Both the position numbers and the translations under genes were made by a program. Positions 26,277 to 34,601 of a DNA stretch of 64,000 nt are shown here, piece by piece. The stretch spans positions 241,914-305,913 of the forward strand of contig NZ_JBLWFS010000003.1 of assembly GCF_048323755.1 (NCBI RefSeq), read 5' to 3'. The notes below the pieces were generated by a model that was not told the DNA's origin, searched no databases, and saw nothing but the letters and a program-made list of their open reading frames with translations. The DNA comes from Alkalihalobacterium sp048323755 (GTDB lineage Bacteria > Bacillota > Bacilli > Bacillales > Bacillaceae_F). Numbering within the stretch: the stretch's first letter is position 1; each line of letters starts with the position of its first letter.

Positions 26277-27071
26277 ATGAAAATATTATTTGTTGGAGAT
26301 GTAGTAGGTTCTCCAGGTAGAGAAATGGTCAAAGAGTACTTACCAAAATTGAAAAAAAAATACCGGCCCCAAATATCGATTGTAAACGGTGAAAATGCAG
26401 CAGGTGGAAAAGGTATTACCCAGAAAATATATAAAGGTTTTCTGGATGCTGGTGCTCAAGCAGTGACATTAGGTAACCACTCATGGGATAATCGGGAAAT
26501 TTTTGAATTTATTGATGACGCAAAAACGTTAGTACGTCCTGCCAATTATCCAGAAGGAACACCAGGTCAAGGATATACAATCGTTAAGATTAATAGCATT
26601 GAAGTCGTAGTAATTAACTTAATGGGAAGAACATTTCTTCCGCCAAACGACTGCCCTTTCCGTAAAGTAGACGAGATTTTAGAGCTAGTAAAAGATAGAA
26701 CGCCGTATATATTTGTTGATTTTCATGCAGAAGCAACGAGTGAGAAACAAGCAATGGGTTGGTACTTAGATGGTAGAGTAACAGCTGTTGTCGGAACGCA
26801 CACGCATGTACAAACGGCGGACCAACGTGTATTACCAAAGGGTACTGCTTACATAACAGATGTTGGTATGACTGGTCCATATGACGGTATATTAGGGATG
26901 GACCGATCAGCCGTCTTAAACAAATTCTTGACTAATTTACCTGTGAGATTTGAAGTTGCTGATGGTAGAGAACAATTAAATGCTGTCGTAATTATTGTCG
27001 ATGAAAAAAGTGGTCGAGCAAAATCGATCGAACGTGTACTAATTAACCAGGATTCTCCATTCTTCGAATAA
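26277..27071 (+). CDS. ymdB: Metallophosphoesterase YmdB
   Basis: 264-residue phosphodiesterase with 2',3'-cyclic nucleotide activity in the family; in B. subtilis it affects biofilm versus motility choice. Motifs: FVGDVVGSPGRE, VNGENAAGGKGI, GNHSWDN, and DFHAEATSEKQAMGWYLDGRV, with GTHTHVQTAD near the end. ATG 26277 (MKILFVGD) has AAAGAGG six bases before it; the open frame extends upstream without a suitable site. Same length as B. subtilis YmdB and same neighbours (rny, spoVS). Confidence 0.95.
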   Translation: MKILFVGDVVGSPGREMVKEYLPKLKKKYRPQISIVNGENAAGGKGITQKIYKGFLDAGAQAVTLGNHSWDNREIFEFIDDAKTLVRPANYPEGTPGQGYTIVKINSIEVVVINLMGRTFLPPNDCPFRKVDEILELVKDRTPYIFVDFHAEATSEKQAMGWYLDGRVTAVVGTHTHVQTADQRVLPKGTAYITDVGMTGPYDGILGMDRSAVLNKFLTNLPVRFEVADGREQLNAVVIIVDEKSGRAKSIERVLINQDSPFFE

Positions 27072-27179
27072 TAACTGAGAGAATATTTTGAAAACACCTC
27101 CTTAATAGCAGGAATATTAGAATATTTCGGGAATATATTTAATAAGCGGCAATTTTCATCATTAAGGGAGGTACAAGAA

Positions 27180-27440
27180 ATGGAGATATTAAAAGTTTCA
27201 GCAAAATCTACACCTAACTCAGTAGCAGGAGCACTCGCAGGTGTCATAAGAGAACGAGGCGCAGCAGAAATACAAGCAATTGGCGCTGGAGCTCTAAACC
27301 AATCAATTAAAGCAGTTGCCATCGCTCGGGGGTTTGTTGCACCAAGTGGTATTGATCTCGTTTGCATTCCTGCTTTTACAGATATTGAGATTGATGGTGA
27401 AGAAAGAACAGCGATAAAATTAATTATCGAGCCAAGATAA
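27180..27440 (+). CDS. spoVS: Stage V sporulation protein S
   Basis: 86-residue Alba-like protein, highly conserved (MEILKVSAKSTPNSVAGALAGVIRERG...AIKLIIEPR). Required in B. subtilis for later sporulation stages and spore coat assembly, and affects septation. Strong AAGGGAGGT site in front. Ends with its own terminator, so likely monocistronic or the tail of ymdB. Confidence 0.97.
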   Translation: MEILKVSAKSTPNSVAGALAGVIRERGAAEIQAIGAGALNQSIKAVAIARGFVAPSGIDLVCIPAFTDIEIDGEERTAIKLIIEPR

Positions 27441-27456
27441 CGGCTCAATCCAAAAA

Positions 27457-27521
27457 GGGCTAACTTGCGAAGTTTCTCTCTTTGAAGAAGAGAAACGAGA
27501 CGCTAAAGTTAGCCTTATTTG
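27457..27521 (+). terminator. Large terminator hairpin after spoVS
   Basis: Outer stem GGCTAACTT (27458-27466) / AAGTTAGCC (27506-27514) with an inner GTTTCTCT / AGAGAAAC stem, followed by TTATTTG. Confidence 0.8.
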
Positions 27522-27860
27522 TGTAGATTTATTAAGATTGTAAAAAAAAATTTTAAAAAAATAATAAAAACCTTTGAAGTAGGTAGTCAACATTTGTTAG
27601 AATTATGTCAAGATCGTGAACAAAAAATGTTCCGATTCATTTTGACAAAATTTATACGTTTTCACTATTCCGTAATATTTTCCTTTAAAGTCTTGCTTTT
27701 TCTTATGGATAGATTTATTATTGTAATCGTTTAGTACATAATTATTCATGAGCATGGCACGTAAGTTACCCTCAGTTAGCCTAGTGAATTTACAAAGGGA
27801 TTTACTATGCATATAGTGGAAACAGTCATTCTCATTCAATACGCCAAAGGGGTGGAGAAA
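27522..27860. other. Non-coding stretch upstream of korA
   Basis: About 340 bases, very AT-rich with A and T runs near 27540-27570. TTGACA occurs at 27641 but no good -10 is spaced to it. A short open frame on each strand has no ribosome binding site or family resemblance. Nothing else recognised. Confidence 0.4.
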
Positions 27861-29603
27861 ATGATCAATCAACTTTCTTGGAAAGTTGGAGGACAGCAAG
27901 GGGAAGGTATTGAAAGTACCGGAGAAATCTTTGCTATTGCACTTAATCGTTTAGGGTACTATTTGTACGGGTATCGACACTTTTCTTCTCGTATCAAAGG
28001 TGGACATACGAACAATAAAATCAGAGTAAGCACAAAGCAACTTAATGCAATTTCAGATGACCTAGATATTTTAGTAGCATTTGACCAAGAAACAATCGAT
28101 GTTAACTACCATGAACTTCGTGAAGGTGGAGTAGTTGTTGCTGATGCAAAATTCAAACCTACTTTAGCAGAGGAATCCAAAGCGACATTGTATGCGGTTC
28201 CATTTACTGAAATTGCTAACGATCTTGGAACTTCACTTATGAAGAACATGGTTGCAGTTGGTGCATCAAGTGCTATCCTTGGTTTACCTGTAGAGTCATA
28301 CCGTGAAGTTGTTGAAGAAATCTTCAAGAAAAAAGGTATGTCAGTTGTTGAAAAAAACATGGAGGCTATTCAAGCTGGTGCTGACTTCTTCAACAAAGAA
28401 GCTGGTGGTCAAATTGAATCTCTCCAATTAGAAAAAGCTGATGGTAAAAAGCGTATGTTCTTGATTGGGAACGATGCGATCGCGATGGGTGCAGTTGCTG
28501 GTGGATGCCGTTTCATGCCTGCATACCCAATTACTCCTGCATCAGAAATTATGGAGTACTTAATTAAAAAACTTCCTGAATTCGGTGGAACAGTTATTCA
28601 AACAGAAGATGAGATTGCTGCTGTTACGATGGCTATTGGTGCTAACTATGCGGGTGTACGTACGCTAACTGCCTCAGCTGGTCCTGGCTTATCACTAATG
28701 GCTGAAGCAATTGGTCTTTCAGGTATTACAGAAGTACCACTAGTACTCGTTGACACACAACGTGGTGGTCCAAGTACTGGATTACCAACAAAGCAAGAGC
28801 AATCAGACTTAATGGCAATGGTATATAACACTCACGGTGATATCCCGAAAGTTGTTATTACGCCAAGTACAGTAGAAGAGGCATTCTACGATACAATTGA
28901 AGCATTTAATATTGCTGAAGAGTATCAATGCCCTGTAATTATTGTAACTGATCTTGCATTATCATTAGGTAAGCAAACAGTTGAGCCTTTAGATTTCAAC
29001 AAAATTGAAATTCGTCGAGGGAAGTTTGATATAAATGAAGAGTTACCAGAGCGTCTAGATGGAGAGTACTTCAAACGCTTCCTAGTAACTGAAGACGGAG
29101 TGTCACCTCGTGTAGCTCCTGGAATGAAAAATGGGGTTCACCACGTAACTGGTGTTGAGCATGATGAGACAGGGAAACCATCTGAGAGCCCTGAAAATCG
29201 TGTAGCACAAATGGACAAGCGATTACGTAAATTAAACTCGCTAGCGGACCGTTTCGATACACCGATATATTCGAATGCCCCACACGAAGAAGCAGATCTA
29301 TTAGTCATTGGTATTAACTCGACTCGTGGTACAATTAACGAAGCAATGCCACGATTAGAAGCTGACGGAATTAAAGTGAACCATGCACATGTTCGTTTAC
29401 TGCACCCATTCCCGACAGAACAGTTAAAGCCATTAATGGATCGTGCTAAGAAAGTTGTAGTTGTTGAGAATAATGCAACTGCACAATTAGCAAGTATTAT
29501 CAAAATGAATGTTGGCGGAACAAATGTTGAAAGCATGCTTAAATATGACGGTAACCCATTCCTGCCATCAGACATCTACAAACAATGCAAGGAGTTGGTC
29601 TAA
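27861..29603 (+). CDS. korA: 2-oxoacid:ferredoxin oxidoreductase, fused gamma-alpha subunit
   Basis: Subunit of the ferredoxin-dependent enzyme that turns 2-oxoglutarate (or another 2-oxoacid) into acyl-CoA. Residues 1-190 are a gamma-type domain (WKVGGQQGEGIESTGEIFA, RHFSSRIKGGHTNNKIRVS); 200-580 are the alpha pyrimidine-binding part (GCRFMPAYPITPASEIMEYL, TEDEIAAVTMAIGA, TQRGGPSTGLPTK). ATG 27861 has GGGGTGGAG upstream; the frame extends further 5' without a site. It is adjacent to korB with no gap. B. subtilis has tdh-kbl at this place. Confidence 0.92.
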   Translation: MINQLSWKVGGQQGEGIESTGEIFAIALNRLGYYLYGYRHFSSRIKGGHTNNKIRVSTKQLNAISDDLDILVAFDQETIDVNYHELREGGVVVADAKFKPTLAEESKATLYAVPFTEIANDLGTSLMKNMVAVGASSAILGLPVESYREVVEEIFKKKGMSVVEKNMEAIQAGADFFNKEAGGQIESLQLEKADGKKRMFLIGNDAIAMGAVAGGCRFMPAYPITPASEIMEYLIKKLPEFGGTVIQTEDEIAAVTMAIGANYAGVRTLTASAGPGLSLMAEAIGLSGITEVPLVLVDTQRGGPSTGLPTKQEQSDLMAMVYNTHGDIPKVVITPSTVEEAFYDTIEAFNIAEEYQCPVIIVTDLALSLGKQTVEPLDFNKIEIRRGKFDINEELPERLDGEYFKRFLVTEDGVSPRVAPGMKNGVHHVTGVEHDETGKPSESPENRVAQMDKRLRKLNSLADRFDTPIYSNAPHEEADLLVIGINSTRGTINEAMPRLEADGIKVNHAHVRLLHPFPTEQLKPLMDRAKKVVVVENNATAQLASIIKMNVGGTNVESMLKYDGNPFLPSDIYKQCKELV

Positions 29604-30470
<867 letters not shown>

Positions 30471-30486
30471 TATAATTGTGAAGAAG

Positions 30487-30519
30487 AAAAGACGTCCAAT
30501 GGAATTGGGCGTCTTTTTA
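30487..30519 (+). terminator. Rho-independent terminator after korB
   Basis: Stem GACGTCCAA / TTGGGCGTC flanked by AAAA and TTTTT, loop TGGAA. Confidence 0.9.
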
Positions 30520-30645
30520 ATATATCATATGAGTGAAAAGAATTAAATAATTTTCAGAAAAATGTAAAAACTTTTAGGTGAATTTTCTTCCTTTAGTGTT
30601 AAAATTAGGATTGTAACAGAATAAACGTATTGGGGGGAGAGTTAG

Positions 30646-31077
30646 ATGTTTAGTTTTTATTCCCGAATAGTTGTTGCATATGATGGTTCTACTTTAGGTA
30701 AAAAAGCATTAGAAATGGCAAAAGCATTAGCAAAACAAGATGACAGAATTGAAGTTAACGTTCTTTATGTACTGAATCCAAAATACTTAGGAAGTGAGTT
30801 TGGCGTTTATGAAATGCTTTTAGAAAACCAGAAGGAAAAGATTAAAAAAACATTGGACGATGCGAAAATAGTAATGGAAGACTTAAAAAACCCTAAAGAT
30901 TATGTTGTATTAAATGGTAATCCTGCAGAAATGATCATTGAGTATTCGAAAAAGAAAGATGTTGACCTAATTGTTATTGGAAGCAGAGGGCTTAGTACTA
31001 TCAAAGAAATTGTTTTAGGAAGTGTAAGTCACAATGTTGTGCAACATGCACATTGTCCAGTACTTGTTGCTAAATAA
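30646..31077 (+). CDS. Universal stress protein (UspA family)
   Basis: 143 residues, one Usp domain. The ATP-binding signature Gx2Gx9GS is complete (GSRGLSTIKEIVLGS), followed by HNVVQHAHCPVLVAK. N-terminal RIVVAYDGSTLGKKALEMA is typical. Function in this organism unknown; stress and energy sensing is the family's general role. A strong GGGGGGAGAG site precedes the ATG, and the gene is flanked by terminators, so it is monocistronic. Confidence 0.92.
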   Translation: MFSFYSRIVVAYDGSTLGKKALEMAKALAKQDDRIEVNVLYVLNPKYLGSEFGVYEMLLENQKEKIKKTLDDAKIVMEDLKNPKDYVVLNGNPAEMIIEYSKKKDVDLIVIGSRGLSTIKEIVLGSVSHNVVQHAHCPVLVAK

Positions 31078-31087
31078 ATAGGATCTT

Positions 31088-31123
31088 AAAAGATGCGTCG
31101 AATCACTATGATGCATCTTTTTA
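31088..31123 (+). terminator. Rho-independent terminator after the Usp gene
   Basis: Stem AAAAGATGC / GCATCTTTT with a 16-base loop and a T-rich tail. Confidence 0.75.
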
Positions 31124-31335
31124 TTATTCCCGTAAAGTATCAATCTTACCATAGTGCTTTCAAATATGATGAAAGAAGGTAGATACTTTAAGATTCTATC
31201 ATAAGATTAAAAGTTTCATTAGTTCTTCAATGGTTATTCATATGGAATGTTGTGTAGAATGATAGAAGCGTATATAATATTATTTTGTACGTCTCATTAT
31301 ATTTCTCTAAAATACGAGAAAGGAGCTTATAAATC

Positions 31336-32949
31336 ATGAATGAAAACATTAACAACAAAAGCAAAGAGGTTTCCACACAGGACGTAAAATCCTCTAGTGG
31401 GAATAGTACTAAAGACTATAGCAAATATTTTGACTTCTCTAATGCGAAAGTGACAGAGCGAGAAGATGGTAAAAAAGTAATGAGAATTAGTGGTCGTAAT
31501 ATTTTAATTAACGACCAACCTGACTATTCAAAAGGTAAGCGTCGCGGTAAGGAAGATGTTCAAGTTCATTATGACTTTAACATTCCTGAAGATATGAAAG
31601 AAATCGGTAAAGGGAAATCTTTCTTAATTCGCACGTACGGTTGTCAAATGAACTACCATGACACAGAAAACATGGCAGGGATGCTAGTAGAGCTAGGATT
31701 CACTGAAACAGAAGATACGAACATAGCAGATATCATTATTCTTAACACTTGTGCAATCCGTGAAAATGCAGAAAACAAAGTGTTTGGTGAGATTGGAAAT
31801 TTAAAGCCTCTAAAAAGGGAAAGACCAGAACTGATCTTAGCAGTATGTGGCTGTATGTCTCAAGAAGAAGGCGTAGTAAACCGTATTATGCAGAAGCATC
31901 AGCACATTGACTTAATTTTTGGAACTCACAATATTCACCGCTTACCACACTTATTAAAAGATGCAATCTTTGGTAAAGAAATGGTTGTTGAAGTTTGGTC
32001 TAAAGAAGGTGATATTGTTGAAAATATGCCACGTAAGCGTCAAGGGAATACTCAAGCGTGGGTAAATATTATGTATGGTTGTGATAAGTTCTGTACGTAT
32101 TGTATCGTCCCTTATACGCGCGGAAAGGAACGTAGCCGCCTTCCTGAAGATATTATTGCAGAAGTACGTGACTTAGCTCGCCTAGGCTATAAAGAAGTGA
32201 CTCTACTTGGTCAGAACGTAAATGCATATGGTAAGGATATTGAAGGAATTGATTATGGTCTTGGAGATTTAATGGACGAACTTCGTAAAATTAACATTCC
32301 AAGAATTCGTTTCACGACAAGTCACCCAAGAGACTTTGATGATCATCTAATCGAAGTTCTTGCTAAAGGCGGGAACTTAGTAGAGCACATCCATTTACCA
32401 GTACAGCATGGAAATTCTGAAATTCTAAAATTAATGGCACGTAAGTATTCGCGTGAGCAATATTTAAAATTAGCTGGTAAAATAAAAGAAGCTATACCAA
32501 ATGCATCATTTACGACTGATTTAATTGTTGGTTTCCCTAATGAAACCGAAGAGCAGTTTGAAGATACACTTTCATTAGTACGTGAGATTGAGTTTGACAG
32601 TGCTTTTACGTACATTTACTCTCCACGTGAAGGGACACCTGCAGCTAAAATGGTTGATAATGTGCCCATGGAAGTTAAAAAAGAAAGACTAGCTCGCTTA
32701 AATGTATTAATTAATGAAGTGTCGGCTAAGAAAAACTTGGACTATCAAGATAAAGTTGTCGAAGTTTTGGTTGAAGGCGAAAGTAAAAAAAATCCGGAAA
32801 TCTTATCAGGGCGCACACGTACAAATCGTCTTGTGAACTTTAAAGCATCTAAGTCAGTTATCGGCAACATTGTCTATGTTAAAGTAACAGATGCTAAAAC
32901 GTGGTCGTTAGATGGAGAAATGGTTGAATTAGCAGGGGTGAAGGAATAA
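31336..32949 (+). CDS. miaB: tRNA-2-methylthio-N6-dimethylallyladenosine synthase
   Basis: Radical SAM methylthiotransferase that modifies A37 of tRNAs, acting after MiaA (encoded at 40056). The N-terminal MTTase domain has the three cysteines of the auxiliary cluster in YGCQMNYHD, NTCAIREN and CGCMSQEEG; the radical SAM motif CxxxCxxC is GCDKFCTYCIVPY; a TRAM domain closes the protein. 537 residues, including a long charged N-terminal extension (about 90 residues). ATG follows AAAGGAGC. Confidence 0.96.
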   Translation: MNENINNKSKEVSTQDVKSSSGNSTKDYSKYFDFSNAKVTEREDGKKVMRISGRNILINDQPDYSKGKRRGKEDVQVHYDFNIPEDMKEIGKGKSFLIRTYGCQMNYHDTENMAGMLVELGFTETEDTNIADIIILNTCAIRENAENKVFGEIGNLKPLKRERPELILAVCGCMSQEEGVVNRIMQKHQHIDLIFGTHNIHRLPHLLKDAIFGKEMVVEVWSKEGDIVENMPRKRQGNTQAWVNIMYGCDKFCTYCIVPYTRGKERSRLPEDIIAEVRDLARLGYKEVTLLGQNVNAYGKDIEGIDYGLGDLMDELRKINIPRIRFTTSHPRDFDDHLIEVLAKGGNLVEHIHLPVQHGNSEILKLMARKYSREQYLKLAGKIKEAIPNASFTTDLIVGFPNETEEQFEDTLSLVREIEFDSAFTYIYSPREGTPAAKMVDNVPMEVKKERLARLNVLINEVSAKKNLDYQDKVVEVLVEGESKKNPEILSGRTRTNRLVNFKASKSVIGNIVYVKVTDAKTWSLDGEMVELAGVKE

Positions 32950-33380
32950 TGGAAAAAGTGTACACAAAACGTGAGATTGTTGAGAAAGCAACAGAACTAG
33001 CAAAAATGATTGCTGAAACAGAAGAAGTTGATTTCTTTAAGAAAGCAGAAAAGCAAATTAACGAAAATGTAAAAGTTCAAGAATTGATGGCTAAAATTAA
33101 GCGTACGCAAAAAGAGGCTGTTAACCTACAACATTATGGTAAAATAGAAGCTCTTAAAAAAGCAGAAGCTAAAATTGATGCTTACCAAGAGGAGATAGAC
33201 CAAATTCCATTAGTACAAGAATTTAAAAGTAGTCAAATGGAAGTTAATGATATTCTTCAACTTGTCTCATCAACGATTTCTAACACTGTGACAGATGAAA
33301 TTATTAAGTCGATGGATGGGGATCTATTAAAAGGGACAACAACGAAAAGTCCATTTAGTTCAGGTGGATGCAAAAGTTAA
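32949..33380 (+). CDS. ymcA: RicA/YmcA family regulator
   Basis: 143-residue helical protein (DUF964/YmcA-YlbF family). In B. subtilis RicA (YmcA) with RicF (YlbF) and RicT (YaaT) forms an iron-sulphur complex that steers RNase Y and promotes biofilm formation, competence and sporulation. The conserved cysteine is present in the C-terminal SSGGCKS. It overlaps miaB by one base (TAATG). The other subunits are outside the window, but its proposed partner RNase Y is encoded 7 kb upstream. Confidence 0.9.
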   Translation: MEKVYTKREIVEKATELAKMIAETEEVDFFKKAEKQINENVKVQELMAKIKRTQKEAVNLQHYGKIEALKKAEAKIDAYQEEIDQIPLVQEFKSSQMEVNDILQLVSSTISNTVTDEIIKSMDGDLLKGTTTKSPFSSGGCKS

Positions 33381-33389
33381 GTACACATA

Positions 33390-33425
33390 GAAGCCTTCTC
33401 TGATTAAGAGAGGTTTCTTTTTTTA
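33390..33425 (+). terminator. Rho-independent terminator after ymcA
   Basis: Stem GAAGCC(T)TCTCT / AGAGAGGTTTC with one bulge and a GATTA loop, followed by a seven-T run. Confidence 0.85.
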
Positions 33426-33885
33426 GGCCTTAAAGCAGTCACACTATCTTCAAAGAGTTAAAAAGAAAGTTAAATAATTCTTTCATGTATTCTGGTACAT
33501 GTGAATACTAATTATTAATCAATGAAAAACTGCCCAAAAAATAATTTAATGAAATCTAGAAAAAGGAACATAATTGCAAGGTTTGCCTCATATCGTTTTA
33601 TAGATTATGTATTGGAATTATCGTCTCTTTTTACAAGAAATTTATTTTTTTGGCACAATGGTTATTCGCCCTGCATAGGATGGAAGTGAAGAATTGGCGA
33701 CGCTAGTTTGACCTAAGACTAAGACATCGTATTTTGAATTAGATGGACGCCGGTCTAATTTATCGGGCTACAAAGTCAGGCTTTCTCCTATGACTTAACT
33801 TCGACACCTAGACATGATGTTGAAGCGAAGTACTTACGGCGACATGCCGAGTTTTTCTAACGATTTGATCGAGGAGGGTTCACTC
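33426..33885. other. Long cotE leader and promoter region
   Basis: 460 bases without a supported gene. The left part is AT-rich; from 33655 the composition becomes more GC-rich and contains several short inverted repeats (AAGTCAGG...CCTATGACTT near 33774-33797, CTTCGAC...TGTTGAAG near 33799-33825). The reading frame of cotE stays open upstream to 33814 but has no ribosome binding site there. A sporulation promoter is proposed at 33652. Confidence 0.5.
33652..33681 (+). promoter_or_regulatory. Possible mother-cell sigma (sigma-K/sigma-E type) promoter of cotE
   Basis: The sequence GGCACAATGG has an AC at the -35 position and CATAGGAT (33674-33681) 17 bases later, fitting the sigma-K pattern AC-N16/17-CATAnnnT. 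cotE of B. subtilis is read from sigma-E and sigma-K promoters. The match is short, so this is tentative; transcription would give a leader of about 200 bases. Confidence 0.35.
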
Positions 33886-34455
33886 ATGTCACAAACAGAT
33901 AACTTAAATTATCGTGAAATTATTACGAAGGCGGTTTGTGGTAAGGGAAGAAAGTTTACTCAAGCTAGTCATACAGTAAGCCCTTCCCACAAGCCAACGA
34001 GTATCCTTGGTTGCTGGATTATCAACCATAGATACGAAGCAGCTAAAAAAGGTGATGCGGTGGAAGTACAAGGTAGTTATGATATTAACTGTTGGTATTC
34101 TCACCAAAACAACACGAAGACAGAAGTAGCTACTGAAACGGTAACTTACACAGACGTAGTACCATTACAAGTAAAGGACGACAACATTTTATCTGAGGAC
34201 GTTCAAGTCATGGCAAAAGCAATTCAGCAGCCTAACACACTTGAAGCAACAATTTCACCAAATGGCTCAAGTGTTGTCGTTCAAGTAGAACGTGAATTCT
34301 TGACTGAAGTAATCGGTGAAACGAAAATTCATGTCGCGGTTCATCCTGACGGAACGATTGCTGAGCTAGATCCTTCCATGTTTGAAGAAGACGTAACGGA
34401 TGAAGAGTTCGAAGACCTAGACCCTAACTTCATGATGGGGGACACAGAAGAATAG
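33886..34455 (+). CDS. cotE: Spore outer coat morphogenetic protein CotE
   Basis: 189-residue coat assembly protein that recruits the outer coat. Recognisable parts are the N-terminal NYREIITKAVCGKGRKFTQASHTV, the central ILGCWIINHRYEA and QGSYDINCWYS, and the very acidic C-terminus (EEDVTDEEFEDLDPNFMMGDTEE). ATG 33886 follows GAGGAGG. Gene order ymcA-cotE-mutS-mutL is as in B. subtilis. Confidence 0.96.
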   Translation: MSQTDNLNYREIITKAVCGKGRKFTQASHTVSPSHKPTSILGCWIINHRYEAAKKGDAVEVQGSYDINCWYSHQNNTKTEVATETVTYTDVVPLQVKDDNILSEDVQVMAKAIQQPNTLEATISPNGSSVVVQVEREFLTEVIGETKIHVAVHPDGTIAELDPSMFEEDVTDEEFEDLDPNFMMGDTEE

Positions 34456-34467
34456 TTGATAAATGAG

Positions 34468-34498
34468 CTAGGAAGGAAATTACTTCCTAGTTTTTTTA
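34468..34498 (+). terminator. Rho-independent terminator after cotE
   Basis: Stem CTAGGAAG / CTTCCTAG with a 7-base loop and seven T. Confidence 0.9.
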
Positions 34499-34502
34499 TA
34501 TT

Positions 34503-34546
34503 GAGGTGTCAGGCACCTTTAACCTACTAAAGGTGCCTGACACCTC
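34503..34546. repeat. Perfect 18-bp inverted repeat, GTGTCAGGCAC family
   Basis: GAGGTGTCAGGCACCTTT, an 8-base loop, then AAAGGTGCCTGACACCTC. Each arm is itself a small palindrome (GGTG-TCAGG-CACC). It follows directly behind the cotE terminator and precedes mutS by 55 bases. The same core recurs in the palindrome at 20951 and in degenerate form at 19445. No T run follows, so it is not simply a terminator. Confidence 0.85.
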
Positions 34547-34601
34547 ATCCTTGAATATGATATAATAATAGGCGTAAAATGTAGAATTTTGGGGGATTAC
34601 A

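Noticed and set aside
26849..27448. 199-codon open frame on the - strand across the end of ymdB and spoVS
   Set aside because: It lies antisense to two well-supported genes, has no ribosome binding site or recognisable family, and its serine/alanine-rich composition reflects the codon use of the opposite strand.
27519..27899. Short open frames on both strands between spoVS and korA
   Set aside because: Very AT-rich, lysine/phenylalanine-biased translations, no ribosome binding sites; treated as non-coding.
29138..29575. 145-codon open frame on the - strand within korA
   Set aside because: Shadow of the korA coding sequence; no ribosome binding site.
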